Shown here piece after piece: positions 19,390 to 27,168 of a stretch of DNA of 27,168 bases. The DNA is from Chara braunii (lineage: Eukaryota > Streptophyta > Charophyceae > Charales > Characeae). The DNA is taken from assembly GCA_003427395.1 (NCBI GenBank), contig BFEA01000233.1, forward strand, positions 468,243 through 495,410, written 5' to 3'. Both the position numbers and the translations under genes were made by a program. Below the pieces are notes generated by a model. It did no database searches, was not told the origin of the DNA, and was given only the letters and a program-made list of their open reading frames with translations. Position 1 is the stretch's first letter. Each line of letters opens with the position of its first letter.

Positions 19390-20815
19390 CCATCTCGAGA
19401 GAAGTTCTTGTTGTACGTACTGTTTTATTATTTCCATTACTTCTTCTCCTTCCATTCGAACACCCTCTATGGCGAGTGTGCAGCACTTCCTCCAAAGTGC
19501 TCGAATAACCGCTCTTCGTCCCAGCCGGAACATGTTGTTTTCAAAATCGTTGTCCGTGGGGGAGGACCATGCTTCACAGAGCAGCGCCCTCCAATCCCAT
19601 GGCCAGGTCGATCCAGTGCCCAGTTGGCTCCATATCCTGTCCCACCAACGCCAAGTGAGGAGCGTCTGGGCACTGTAAGAAAACGTGTCCTATAGTCTCC
19701 GGGATCTTACGGGAGGGGAAGGCGTTTTGACAGGCTTTGCACCAAGGGAGCGCCAGGCCCTTCTGCTCCAGGAACGTACGGTCTATTAGCCAATTGTTAG
19801 TCGGAAGACAACGATGTTCTATCTGCCACTGCAGCGAGACCAACTTGGCTGGTTTAGATCTCATGGTTGAAAACCATCGGATGGGGCAGACAACCCTTTG
19901 ACTTATGTTTAGGTGGGCTATCTAGCGGGCTTTTACAATCTCCTTGAGGTTCACCTTTGGCCGCAGTAGCCGGTAAGTGGACTTCACTGACAGGCTGTAG
20001 AGACATGTGCTGGGATTGATTAGCGTTCTTCGTGTCGGTGCCCAACGCCACTCCTCTGGGTCGAACGGGAGTTCGGCAAGGGGCGTTCTGGAGCGGAATG
20101 CAATCCATTCTTCCTTCTGTTTTAATACCCGAATTTTGTGCAGCTCCTCATTCTTCCACCACCTCATAACTTTCGGCGTTTGCCCAGTAAGGACGTTTTC
20201 CTTTCCCTTATGGAAGAGGTTAATCAAGGATTCATCTGCCCGCACTTCCACCACGTTGCCAACACATTCCGTGTCGGCCGGGGCCGTGACCCAGTCTCCT
20301 ACCGCCAGCCGTGGTCCTTTACGGAGGATGCGCACCCAGTCCAGAGGGATATCAAAGATCAACCTTTCCAGGTTTTTTTCAATATCATGACAGTACCTCA
20401 TCAGAGCCCTCAATTGCGGCGCCGTTTTCCAGTCCCTGCTCGCCGGGTCCCATATATCTTTAATCCTCATTATACCGTGTTTGACCTAGCTATTCCACGG
20501 GTGGTCCGAGCTACGATGTGCCCTGCCATTTTTATCGGCAATACTCCTGTTGCCAAAGAGGGGTTGCCTCATCACCTCCTCCCATCTGTCTGGCATGGTT
20601 TTGTCTGGCAGCGGAAGTTGGCACCAGACCTTCAGTACCCGTGGCTAGAAGTCATCCCTGGTCAGATCTTTCCTCGCTGCTTCCCTGGTAGAGGTCCTGT
20701 CAACCCGGGGACGTCGTGGAATGGTCCAATATCGGTCCTCTAGCCAGGTCAAGGGGTCCACTCCTCGTGGTGCCTGTGGTGCCAATCTAGCAATTTGTTC
20801 TAATGCGAGTGTATA
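19390..20815 (-). pseudogene. LINE ORF2 C-terminal region with zinc-binding segment
   Basis: Same frame as the reverse transcriptase. After the TAG it reads YTLALEQIARLAPQAPRGVD, then WLEDRYWTIPRR. Further on come GIMRIKDIWDPASRDWK and a zf-RVT-like stretch (LQWQIEHRCLPTNNWLIDRT, WCKACQNAF, ETIGHVFLQCP) that gives the Cys-x2-Cys and His/Cys pattern of the plant LINE C-terminus. Stops TAG at 20645, 20486 and 19922 interrupt it, each fitting a lost Trp. A frameshift near 19595 moves the end into another frame (WRALLCEAWSSP, then FRLGRRAVIRALWRKC), which stops at TAG 19387-19389. The function of this region in the family is nucleic-acid binding. Confidence 0.75.
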
Positions 20816-22618
20816 CTAGCGGAGGTCCGGTGAGAAGACCAGTCTTTTGATCCATTGCACCATCAACGCAGCCACCTGGGTGTCAGGGTCGAGAATGCCC
20901 AAACCCCCTCTATCTTTAGGTTGGATCACCGATGACCAGGCCACCCTGCTTATGACATTAGGGAGCTCGCTGTTGTCTCTCCATAGCAGGGCGATGGTTT
21001 GTCTCTTGAGTGTTCTAACCGCTTCTTTGCTGAGGGCCCAAAGCGTTGATCTATACCAAAGGGTTGCTAGCACCACGTTATTGATTGCCAGTGCTCTGCC
21101 TATCAGGGATGTGTGCTTATCATTCCAGCGTGACATCTTTTTCAGTGCTAGTTTGAGAATCCCCTCGTTGTTTGATGTCGGCTTCCCAGATGTCGTCAGT
21201 GTTATGCCCAACACTCTGACCGGGGCGCTTTTCGATAGCCATTTAACCCGCGGCTGTTCCGGTGGGCGCACTCCTTGGTGGTGGATCCACCATCCCAGTG
21301 TTTTATTTCCCAAGTTGACGGTCATGTCCGAGACTGTCGTAAATCGATCCAACAACCGCTTAATTTCCTCCATGTTCTCGGGGGTGGCGTCCGTCATAAT
21401 CGTCAAATCATCCGCGAACATTGAGCATACGGGGATCGCTTCCTCGGGGATGGCAAAGATCTGTAGTTTCCTAAGGTCTTTGTTAGTTTGGAGGTTCGCT
21501 GCCAGCGCCTCCATCACAATGATGAATAGGAAGGGTGCCAAGGGGTCCTCTTGGCGGACCGACCGTTGCAGCGAAATTGTTGGTGCCATCGGTCCATTGA
21601 CTTGGACTCTCGTCGTGGCATTGTGATGGAGGATCTCGGTCCAATGCCGGAAGGTAGGCCCAATGTTCATTTTCTGCATGCATCTGTCTAAAAAGGTCCA
21701 GTCCACGTGGTCATACGCTTTCTCGAAATCGATGAAGACCACGGCGGCATTTAGTTTGTCCTGTCTTGTTATCTTGAGAATCTCGTTGACCAGCAGAATA
21801 TTGTCGTGGATTCCTCGTCCTTTGACGAAACCTGTCTGTGTCGGGTGGATTATGTCTTCCAGAACCGGGATCAGGCGGTTTGCCAAGGCCTTTGCTAACA
21901 TTTTGTAGACGACAGTGAGTAGGGTTACCGGACGGTAGTTCTTGATGTCCATCCGGTCGCCCTTTTTGTGTAGTAAGGTAAGGACCCCCTGCCCTACTAA
22001 CTCCCCCATGTGCCCTGTTTCCCATATGCGGTGGTAGAACCTCATGAGGTCCGGGGCCATTAGTACCAAAAACGTTTCGCATAATTCTTTTAGGAAACCG
22101 TTCACTCCCGGCGTTTTCTCCTCCTCCATCTGCTTCAGGGCAGTCCAAATTTCCTCCTTGGATAGGGGGTTGTCTAATTGTTCCTTTTGCCGGTCCGACA
22201 GGATCTTCGTCATTGGTTCTAGGAAGTCAGCTATTTCCTTTTCCCTAGCGGCCCCCTCCCTTCCGACACATCTTGAGGTGAACAGATCCTTAAAAAAGGA
22301 CCTAGCAATCTGCATGCACTGCGGCGTGGAGGTGGCCACTTCTTGTTGTTGTGTCTGTGGGACATATAAAGCCTCTATCGTGGTTCTACGTGCCCGTGCG
22401 CGGGCCAGGTTGAAGAATTTTTTGTCCATAGATCCTTCCGTTTCATAGCGTGTCAGTCGTCCCCTGATGCGTGTTCCCTCCCAGCGTTGTGTTGCGAAGG
22501 TCTGAAGTTGTTGTCGTAAAGATTGTAGTTCGGTTAATTCGTTAGGAGGTGCTTGACTCTGGGGTTGTTCAAGGTGCTGCTGTTTTTCGAGGAGTTGTAG
22601 ACGACTGTGAGTTTCCAT
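20816..22618 (-). pseudogene. LINE reverse transcriptase
   Basis: 600 codons from ATG 22618; this is an internal Met in a longer original ORF, since the same frame is open further upstream apart from one TGA. Motifs in order: linker with KKFFNLARARARR; the start of RT with LLHKKGDRMDIKNYRPVTLL; HPTQTGFVKGRGIHDNILLV; VVFIDFEKAYDHVDW with a catalytic Asp; SLQRSVRQEDPLAPFLF, where the usual Gly of RQGDPL is Glu; and CSMFADDLTIMTDA with the FADD catalytic pair at 21407-21418. The thumb and connection follow (LGITLTTSGKPTSNNEGIL, RVAWSSVIQPKDRGGLGI), typical of plant LINEs. It ends at TAG 20816-20818, from which the frame continues. It cannot make a full enzyme as it stands. Confidence 0.9.
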
Positions 22619-22636
22619 TTCCTGTTGATTCTTTCA

Positions 22637-23134
22637 GGATTGTAGCAGTTTTGAATATTCTCTGCATTTTTTGCCTAGATATAATAGGCCATTGTTGAAC
22701 CAGTCAGTTTCATGCGATATGTGCTGTTTTTGCGTGTGCCAAAACTCCCAACAGTCCTTGACATAATTTTGGAAGGGTTTTTGTTGCAAGATGGATACAT
22801 TGAGTTTGCAAAAACCCGGCCCTTGATCGGGCTTTTTGCGGAATGACAAGATGACCGTACACATTTTATGATCCAGACCTGCGTGCGGGCTAGCTGGTAG
22901 GATCGCTGGGCTCTTACCAGTATGGTTCTCCCAAAGCGGAGGTGAAGAGTGCAGCGAAATGCGATATTCAATTTGAATCACAGGAACCTGTGAGCTGTTG
23001 ATACCTTCAATGCAAATGGAGCCCAAGGCTTCTGCCGAGGGCACGCCCGCATTTGTGGGGGGTGGGGGAGTTGGGCTCTTACCGGTAGAGGTGGTAAGGC
23101 TATGATACTTCAGGCCTGTGCCTTTAGTGAACAC
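22637..23134 (-). pseudogene. LINE APE endonuclease C-terminal end and linker, with R insert
   Basis: The endonuclease nicks target DNA to prime reverse transcription. In minus-strand order: GLKYHSLTTSTGKSP, then the R-encoded insert with a second TGKSP, then PHAGLDHKMCTVIL. The last corresponds to the SDHK motif at the end of APE endonucleases, with Leu for the usual Ser. GPGFCKLNVSILQ and the W-rich YVKDCWEFWHTQKQ follow, typical of the linker before RT. Most of the endonuclease is missing upstream. The frame ends at TGA (22634-22636) but continues in the same frame into the next piece. CGA to TGA at a CpG would explain the stop. Confidence 0.7.
22923..23071 (+). mobile_element. Repeat R, copy 2, flanked by 16-bp duplications
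   Basis: A 149-bp unit bracketed by TGGGCTCTTACCAGTA (22907-22922) and TGGGCTCTTACCGGTA (23072-23087), a 16-bp direct repeat with one difference. Its first 131 bp equal R copy 1 at 5806-5936. The start of the match coincides exactly with the end of the left duplication, so this is a short insertion with a target-site duplication. The duplicated sequence is LINE coding (TGKSP), so R jumped into the LINE. The size suits a SINE or MITE. I found no pol III boxes and no inverted ends. Confidence 0.75.
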
Positions 23135-23150
23135 AAAAAGGCACTATGGG

Positions 23151-23205
23151 AAAAAAAAAAAAGGAAAAAATAATAAATAAAGAAGAAGAAGAAGAAGAAG
23201 AAGAA
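23151..23205 (+). repeat. A-rich run and GAA microsatellite
   Basis: An A run at about 23151-23162 is followed by A-rich sequence with AATAAATAA and about nine GAA triplets (about 23179-23205). Confidence 0.9.
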
Positions 23206-23263
23206 GCAGTTACAGGTTCGCAAGCCCTGGAAGGCAACTTTGTCAACTTAGCCTCATCTGAAC

Positions 23264-23350
23264 TACAGTCTTCCCCCGAATGCAACATACAGTCATTATA
23301 GCTGAATTTAGACTGAAAGATACCCCAAATTCAGCTATAATGAGCATACC
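23264..23350. mobile_element. Damaged second copy of the 118-bp MITE
   Basis: CTACAGTCTTCCCCCGAATG, then CATACAGTCATTATAGCTGA, a loop with GACTGAAAGAT, and TCAGCTATAATGAGCATAC: the same order as 2003-2120. The inner arms still pair (TATAGCTGAATTT with AAATTCAGCTATA), while the outer right arm is missing after about 23350. Confidence 0.7.
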
Positions 23351-23842
23351 TTTTGACAGCTTAGGTCTATGCAGACAAAAGATCTGTAACCTGGAGGGAG
23401 GTTCCAGTATCCATGTATATGGCTTCGTGTGACAGGTGTGGGATGGGTGGGAGACACTGGGAGGGAGATGGGTCGGCCGGACCGTGTTTCATGACCCAAA
23501 AAAAGGGCTAAAAAAGAAAAGGAAGTGCTCTTCCCACCAATTGTGTCTGGTCCAGGCGGGGTGTCAGATGTCAGGGTGCGATTGACTGACAATGGCTGTG
23601 GCAGTCAAATCGACTGCATGTGAGTGTGCAAACAGACCATATTCATTGACAATAGTCTGAGGCTTCCTTGAAATGGGCCGCACACTGCTCCCTTTTTTGA
23701 CAGAAATTCGCGTATGGCAAAGGAGGGCGAGGATAACTCCATGCAGCAGTTGCTGTAGGTGAGGGGGTCGACCCCTGCCAAACCACAATCACTTTCCTGT
23801 GATGAAGCAACTACTTTTTCTTTTTTTTCGTTTTTAACCACT
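23351..23842. other. Stretch without recognisable gene
   Basis: No gene, RNA or clear repeat is recognised. Overlapping minus-strand frames of 74-85 codons share no known motif. Confidence 0.4.
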
Positions 23843-24059
23843 AGTACCTTTGTAGGTTCGGAAAATATTGGGCCTCCGACCTTTCAGGAGGCCGAAACAA
23901 AACGACAGCCGCCGATCAGATTTATCAACGGCAGCCGTTGTCGGGCCCGGCCTCCTAAAAGTTCGGGCGCTGGCAAGAACTTGTCGGTTTGAAACCGGAC
24001 GCCAAAGGTACTCTGCAGGAAATACTAGTTGAGGTAATATGAGCACCCCCAACTAGTAT
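23843..24059. repeat. Hairpin-forming repeat
   Basis: AGTACCTTTG (23843-23852) pairs with CAAAGGTACT (24003-24012). Inside is GGCCTCCGACCTTTCAGGAG, which runs into GCC and pairs with itself (GGCCTCC with GGAGGCC). A second hairpin next to it has arms ATACTAGTTG (24022-24031) and CAACTAGTAT (24050-24059) with an 18-base loop. It may be a small non-autonomous element or part of the family of the 5240-5530 tandem repeat, whose phrases AACCACYAGTACCT and AATACAGACCCAC flank this region. Confidence 0.5.
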
Positions 24060-24565
24060 ACCTGTGCCTGTCACGCCATCTATGCTTGCCTTCGCAGTGA
24101 ATCCAAAATGAAAACGCCCAATGGGAGAGCACAAATAACTGTTGCTACCCAAGAGCCTAGCTCAGTAAGTATACCCATGGAGTGTTGAAATACAGACCCA
24201 CCGATGGCACTTGATGAGTCAAACCAAATATTATGAATTGCCTGCGGCCGGTCAGCTCCATGATGATATCTCGAGGCTTTCTCCCATCAAAAACAAACAA
24301 ACAAACAAAAAAGTGTTGCTTTCCCGCACTTCATTCATGAGAAAAAAATTCCCACAGAATCCATGGTGGCTGACAGTCACACACCGTATACACTAATCCA
24401 AATAGGGGCCTCCCAGTAGCAAGCTCCTACAGTGTGTGACACATTTTTTGCTGTTAAAAAATGCTTTTGCGGCATTCGTTGTCATTTTCACAAAAAAATG
24501 AGAATGAGGGACAAAAAACGAAAATTTGTCTGACGCCCCTGTAATTTCCATTATTCTGCATCGCG
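24060..24565. other. Stretch without recognisable gene
   Basis: No gene is seen. It contains an ACAAA/CAAACAAA-type short repeat at about 24290-24310 and the phrase AATACAGACCCACC near 24190 shared with the 150-bp tandem repeat at 5240-5530. Confidence 0.35.
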
Positions 24566-24775
24566 CCCCTCCCACAGCAAATTTACCGTCTCGCCCCTCT
24601 GACCACGATTCAAATTTCCCTTAAAACCCCAGTGTCGGTTGGGCCTGAAAGATTTTTGTTATGGCCCTACCGGTACCCATTCCAAATTTGCAGTATGCCC
24701 CTACCAGATAACTGTCGAGTACCAGTACAAAAAAATTCCATACGCCCCTACCGGTAGGGTGCATCTTTTCAGCAC
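24566..24775 (+). repeat. Degenerate repeat with CGCCCCTACCGG phrase
   Basis: Five irregularly spaced variants of (C/T)GCCCCT(A/C)CC or GGCCCTACCGG occur, most followed by CAAATTT-like words. The fullest form is CGCCCCTACCGGTAGGG near 24744. Spacing is roughly 30-75 bp. This looks like a worn minisatellite. Confidence 0.4.
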
Positions 24776-24811
24776 ACCTCTATGGCTACGCGCATGGCAG
24801 CCACTTCATCT

Positions 24812-24842
24812 TCTCTCTCTCTCCCTCTTTCTCTCTCTCACA

Positions 24843-24890
<48 letters not shown>

Positions 24891-24893
24891 CAG
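24812..24893 (+). repeat. CT then CA microsatellite
   Basis: A CT-rich run (24812-24838) passes directly into a CA run (24838-24884) and TATATA. It is preceded by GCATGGCAGCCACTTCATCT (24792-24811), a 20-mer that recurs with one change at 27086-27105, again beside CT and CA repeats. Confidence 0.9.
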
Positions 24894-24942
24894 GTACAGG
24901 ATGGGGACCAGTTTCAGATGGAAGCCGAAATACCGGCCAGGG

Positions 24943-25773
24943 CAGGGTTCGAATCAGGCCTAACCGGGCCCACAGTGAGACAGAAGCAACTAAAGAGCAA
25001 GCATTCTGCCTCCCGGGCAGATTTGTAAGGGATTCCGCACCAGCACTAGCCCCTCCCACCCTTTTGGTCGTTTTTTGTCCAGTTGGCCCTTCTTGTCTTT
25101 TTGTCTCTTTGTCTTTTTGTCCTTCTGACCTTTTGTCTTCGGAGCACTCTTCATACGCCTTCCCGCGGACCCACCCGTCCGTCCCTCCCCTCAAAACCAG
25201 TACCTGACCCAGATACCATCCCAATTTTTTCAGGGTACGAATCAAGCCTAACCGAGCCCACAGTGAGACAGAAGCAACTAAGGAACAAGCATTCTGCCCC
25301 CCGGGCAGATTTATAAAGGATTCTGCACCAGCACTAGGCCCTCTTGCCCTTCTTCTTCTTTTGTCGTTTTGTTTATTTGTCCTTTTGTCTTTTCACCTTT
25401 TTGTCGCTTCGATAGGGCACTCCTCATACGCTCTCCCACGGACCCACCCGTCCATCCCTCCCCTCAAAACCAGTACCTGACCCAGATACCATCCCAATTT
25501 TTTCAGGGTACGAATCAAGCCTAACCGAGCCCACAGTGAGACAGAAGCAACTAAGGAACAAGCATTCTGCCCCCCGGGCAGATTTATAAAGGATTCTGCA
25601 CCAGCACTAGGCCCTCTTGCCCTTCTTCTTCTTTTGTCGTTTTGTTTATTTGTCCTTTTGTCTTTTCACCTTTTTGTCGCTTCGATAGGGCACTCCTCAT
25701 ACGCTCTCCCACGGACCCACCCGTCCATCCCTCCCCTCAAAACCAGTACCTGGACCACATACCACCCTGGTTT
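24943..25773 (+). repeat. Three tandem copies of a 273-288-bp unit
   Basis: Units start at CAGGGTTCGAATC (24943), CAGGGTACGAATC (25231) and the same at 25504. Units 2 and 3 look identical over about 267 bp, until the third departs after CCAGTACCTG near 25770. Unit 1 is diverged and longer (288 bp). Each unit has AGTGAGACAGAAGCAACTAA, a C/T-rich TTTTGTC-type run and ACGGACCCACCCGTCC. In unit 1 the word GGTTCGAATC matches a pol III box B, but no good box A precedes it. Confidence 0.85.
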
Positions 25774-26078
25774 TCTAGCCGTTACTATTCGGGGGACGCA
25801 CTGTACACAGCACATACGACAAAACCACCTAGGAAGAATCGTGATTCTAAAACCCAGGGATTGTGCCGAGAAATGCAATTGGACGGATGTAGGGCCAGTT
25901 TGCACTGGATAGTGACGAGGCACCAGCCCCTCGGATCCTATCGATAGGGAGTGACCACTCGGGAACGCCCATTCTTTATTCTTTACTCTTTATTCTTTTT
26001 CCTTTTTTTTTTCTCTTTTTGTCGCCACCCTCCTACCCGTCGTCGTCCTTTCTCTGTTGGCCCTATTCTCACCCCAAA
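25774..26078. other. Spacer upstream of candidate gene
   Basis: No gene is seen. A T-rich stretch of TTTATTCTTTACTC type at 25970-26020 precedes the TATA box. Confidence 0.35.
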
Positions 26079-26084
26079 TATATA
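26079..26084 (+). promoter_or_regulatory. Possible TATA box
   Basis: TATATA in CCCAAATATATACAAG lies 113 bp before the ATG at 26197. That would allow a transcript start near 26110 and a leader of about 85 bases. Confidence 0.3.
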
Positions 26085-26196
26085 CAAGTACGTCTGCCGA
26101 ATGGTATTGCATATGCATTGCTAGTTGAGGTGTATACGTGTGATTGCTTTTCGTTTCTACGGAGCGGAGCCTGCGTGGCAAAGCGATTGTTCGGCT

Positions 26197-26424
26197 ATGG
26201 CGGACTGGGACTTCACAACCGGAGCAGAGGAGGACCTTCCGATAATGTCGGAGCCTGAGGAGGAAATCGCGGTGGAAGAAGCGGTATATGGTCCTTGGAT
26301 GTCCTCTCTCTGTGGTTGTATGGGGAAGGGCCGTCTTTGTTTGTCTGTGTAATGGATGTGCTTTTTGCAGGAAAGTAACCCCTCTGGTGAGCCGGTTGAG
26401 TGGCAACGGCGAAAAAGCTCTTAG
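26197..26424 (+). CDS. Candidate two-exon host gene or gene start, 46 codons
   Basis: ATG 26197 has a strong context (GCTATGGCG). Exon 1 (26197-26283, 29 codons) reads MADWDFTTGAEEDLPIMSEP and on in a very acidic stretch, and ends at GCG|GTATATGG. A candidate 87-bp intron with a T-rich end (GTGCTTTTTGCAG) finishes at 26370. Exon 2 continues in phase 0 with ESNPSGEPVEWQRRKSS and TAG at 26422-26424. The composition is unlike the surrounding repeats. Alternatively exon 2 is spliced at CTG|GTGAGC (26387) to an acceptor such as TTGATTTTTCAG near 26582, and this is only the start of a larger gene. I do not recognise the protein. There is no evidence of expression. Confidence 0.35.
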
Positions 26425-27068
26425 GGGAGCCACACCCCTCCTTCGGCGTTGATCATCCCATGAAGTGCAAACCGGGCCCCCACTTGCTTACTCCCAGACG
26501 TTCTTCCATATCGGACTTCGCTGCTCGCTGGCTTGGCTTAGCTCTAGTTTTTCTGATTGTAATTACTTAAGTTGATTTTTCAGATTTCTTCCATTGCTCG
26601 GATACAAGAATTCCTGTTAAATGGCAAATGGCTATTGGACTAAGTGACTAGTTTCTTTGTGATCAGCATTTAATATGGTTTCGCATATATCTCCCCCTGC
26701 CCCTTTCTGGTTTCTGTCACATCATCCCTTTTGACCTCCTGTGGTACGTAAAGTAACAAGTATCCATCGTCACCTATCTCTGGGACAACTGATGCTTGCT
26801 ACTTGCTACTTTACCATTCACACCCACATCGATTGTGAACAGTATTAGTTCTACCCTCACCTGCCTTAATGTTTTTGTATATCTGTGTATCATCAGTATT
26901 ATGGTATGACATCAACACCCATGGGTGCAACCACTTCGTCATTTCTGTATTGTTGGGGGATACTTGGCTTGGTGGCTGTGGAAAACGGTATGATTGGGAC
27001 ATGACCGGATCTGGTGTATCACCGTAATGGTGGAGTGCATGACGTCTCTCGTCATGGTATTATCTGAA
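26425..27068. other. Stretch downstream of candidate gene
   Basis: No coding region is recognised. It has the composition of plant intron or UTR sequence, with a good branch-point-like and acceptor-like stretch (TACTTAAGTTGATTTTTCAG) ending near 26582. Confidence 0.35.
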
Positions 27069-27099
27069 CACACACACACACGTGTGCATGGCGGCCACT

Positions 27100-27168
<69 letters not shown>
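27069..27168 (+). repeat. CA run, 20-mer motif and CT microsatellite
   Basis: A CA run (27069-27080) leads into the palindrome CACACGTGTG, then GCATGGCGGCCACTTCATCT (27086-27105) and at least 32 CT units that run off the window end. Confidence 0.9.

Larger units (their letters stand above)
18697..23150 (-). mobile_element. 5'-truncated plant-type LINE (L1-like), degenerate
   Basis: A non-LTR retrotransposon on the minus strand. From its 5' side it shows the end of an APE endonuclease, a linker, reverse transcriptase, a long C-terminal region with a Cys/His zinc-binding segment, and a candidate 3' UTR ending at a T run (18677-18696 on the plus strand, i.e. poly-A). The 5' end is lost within the endonuclease near 23,150. 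There is no ORF1. Almost the whole coding part lies in one frame (23134 down to about 19595) interrupted by five stops; one later frameshift follows. A 149-bp R element plus a 16-bp duplication interrupts the endonuclease at 22907-23087 without shifting the frame. The 3' boundary is inferred. Confidence 0.8.

Noticed and set aside
20847-21626. 259-codon plus-strand open frame
   Set aside because: It is the shadow of the LINE reverse transcriptase on the other strand.

Overview
This is repeat-dominated nuclear DNA from a eukaryote, most likely a green plant or alga and plausibly a charophyte such as Chara. The lineage evidence is a nuclear-embedded piece of streptophyte-type plastid DNA (the 3' end of the rpl16 group II intron joined to rpl16 exon 2), a plant-type LINE, and a tyrosine-recombinase (YR) retrotransposon like those known from green algae. 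Long poly-A/poly-T runs and microsatellites are everywhere. Species assignment is inference. I see no bacterial-style gene organisation.

Layout: 1-5805 is a mosaic of diverged tandem and dispersed repeats, a 118-bp MITE-like inverted-repeat element (2003-2120) and a tRNA-like SINE head (about 3455-3535). At 5806 a short repeat, called R here, begins and is cut after 131 bp by a 12.5-kb YR retrotransposon (5937-18467). Its ends form the split direct repeat pattern A1 - body - B1 A2 B2. The body carries an unidentified ORF (6314-7861), a probable gag start (7729), a 5.6-kb non-coding block (7930-13528), then one reading frame for a gag-like region, DIRS-type reverse transcriptase and RNase H (13529-16777). 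A tyrosine recombinase lies on the opposite strand (16477-17273). The 5.6-kb block is a degenerate, poly-A-studded satellite of about 500-bp units interrupted by the plastid insertion. It is bounded by a good splice donor and a good acceptor in matching phase, so it may be an intron of the element.

From about 18.7 to 23.15 kb lies a 5'-truncated LINE on the minus strand: end of the APE endonuclease, FADD reverse transcriptase, and a C-terminal zinc-binding region. A second copy of R is inserted in it with a 16-bp target duplication. The LINE frame is broken by five stops. Four are TAG inside CTAG, as expected from TGG to TAG deamination at CHG sites, the signature of plant-type DNA methylation.

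From 23.15 kb to the end come a GAA microsatellite, a damaged second MITE copy, hairpin-forming repeats, three tandem copies of a 273-288-bp unit (24943-25773), and one candidate host gene start or small two-exon gene (26197-26424) with an upstream TATA box. A CT microsatellite runs off the window end. Apart from that candidate, every recognisable coding region is a decayed transposon or organelle-derived fragment.
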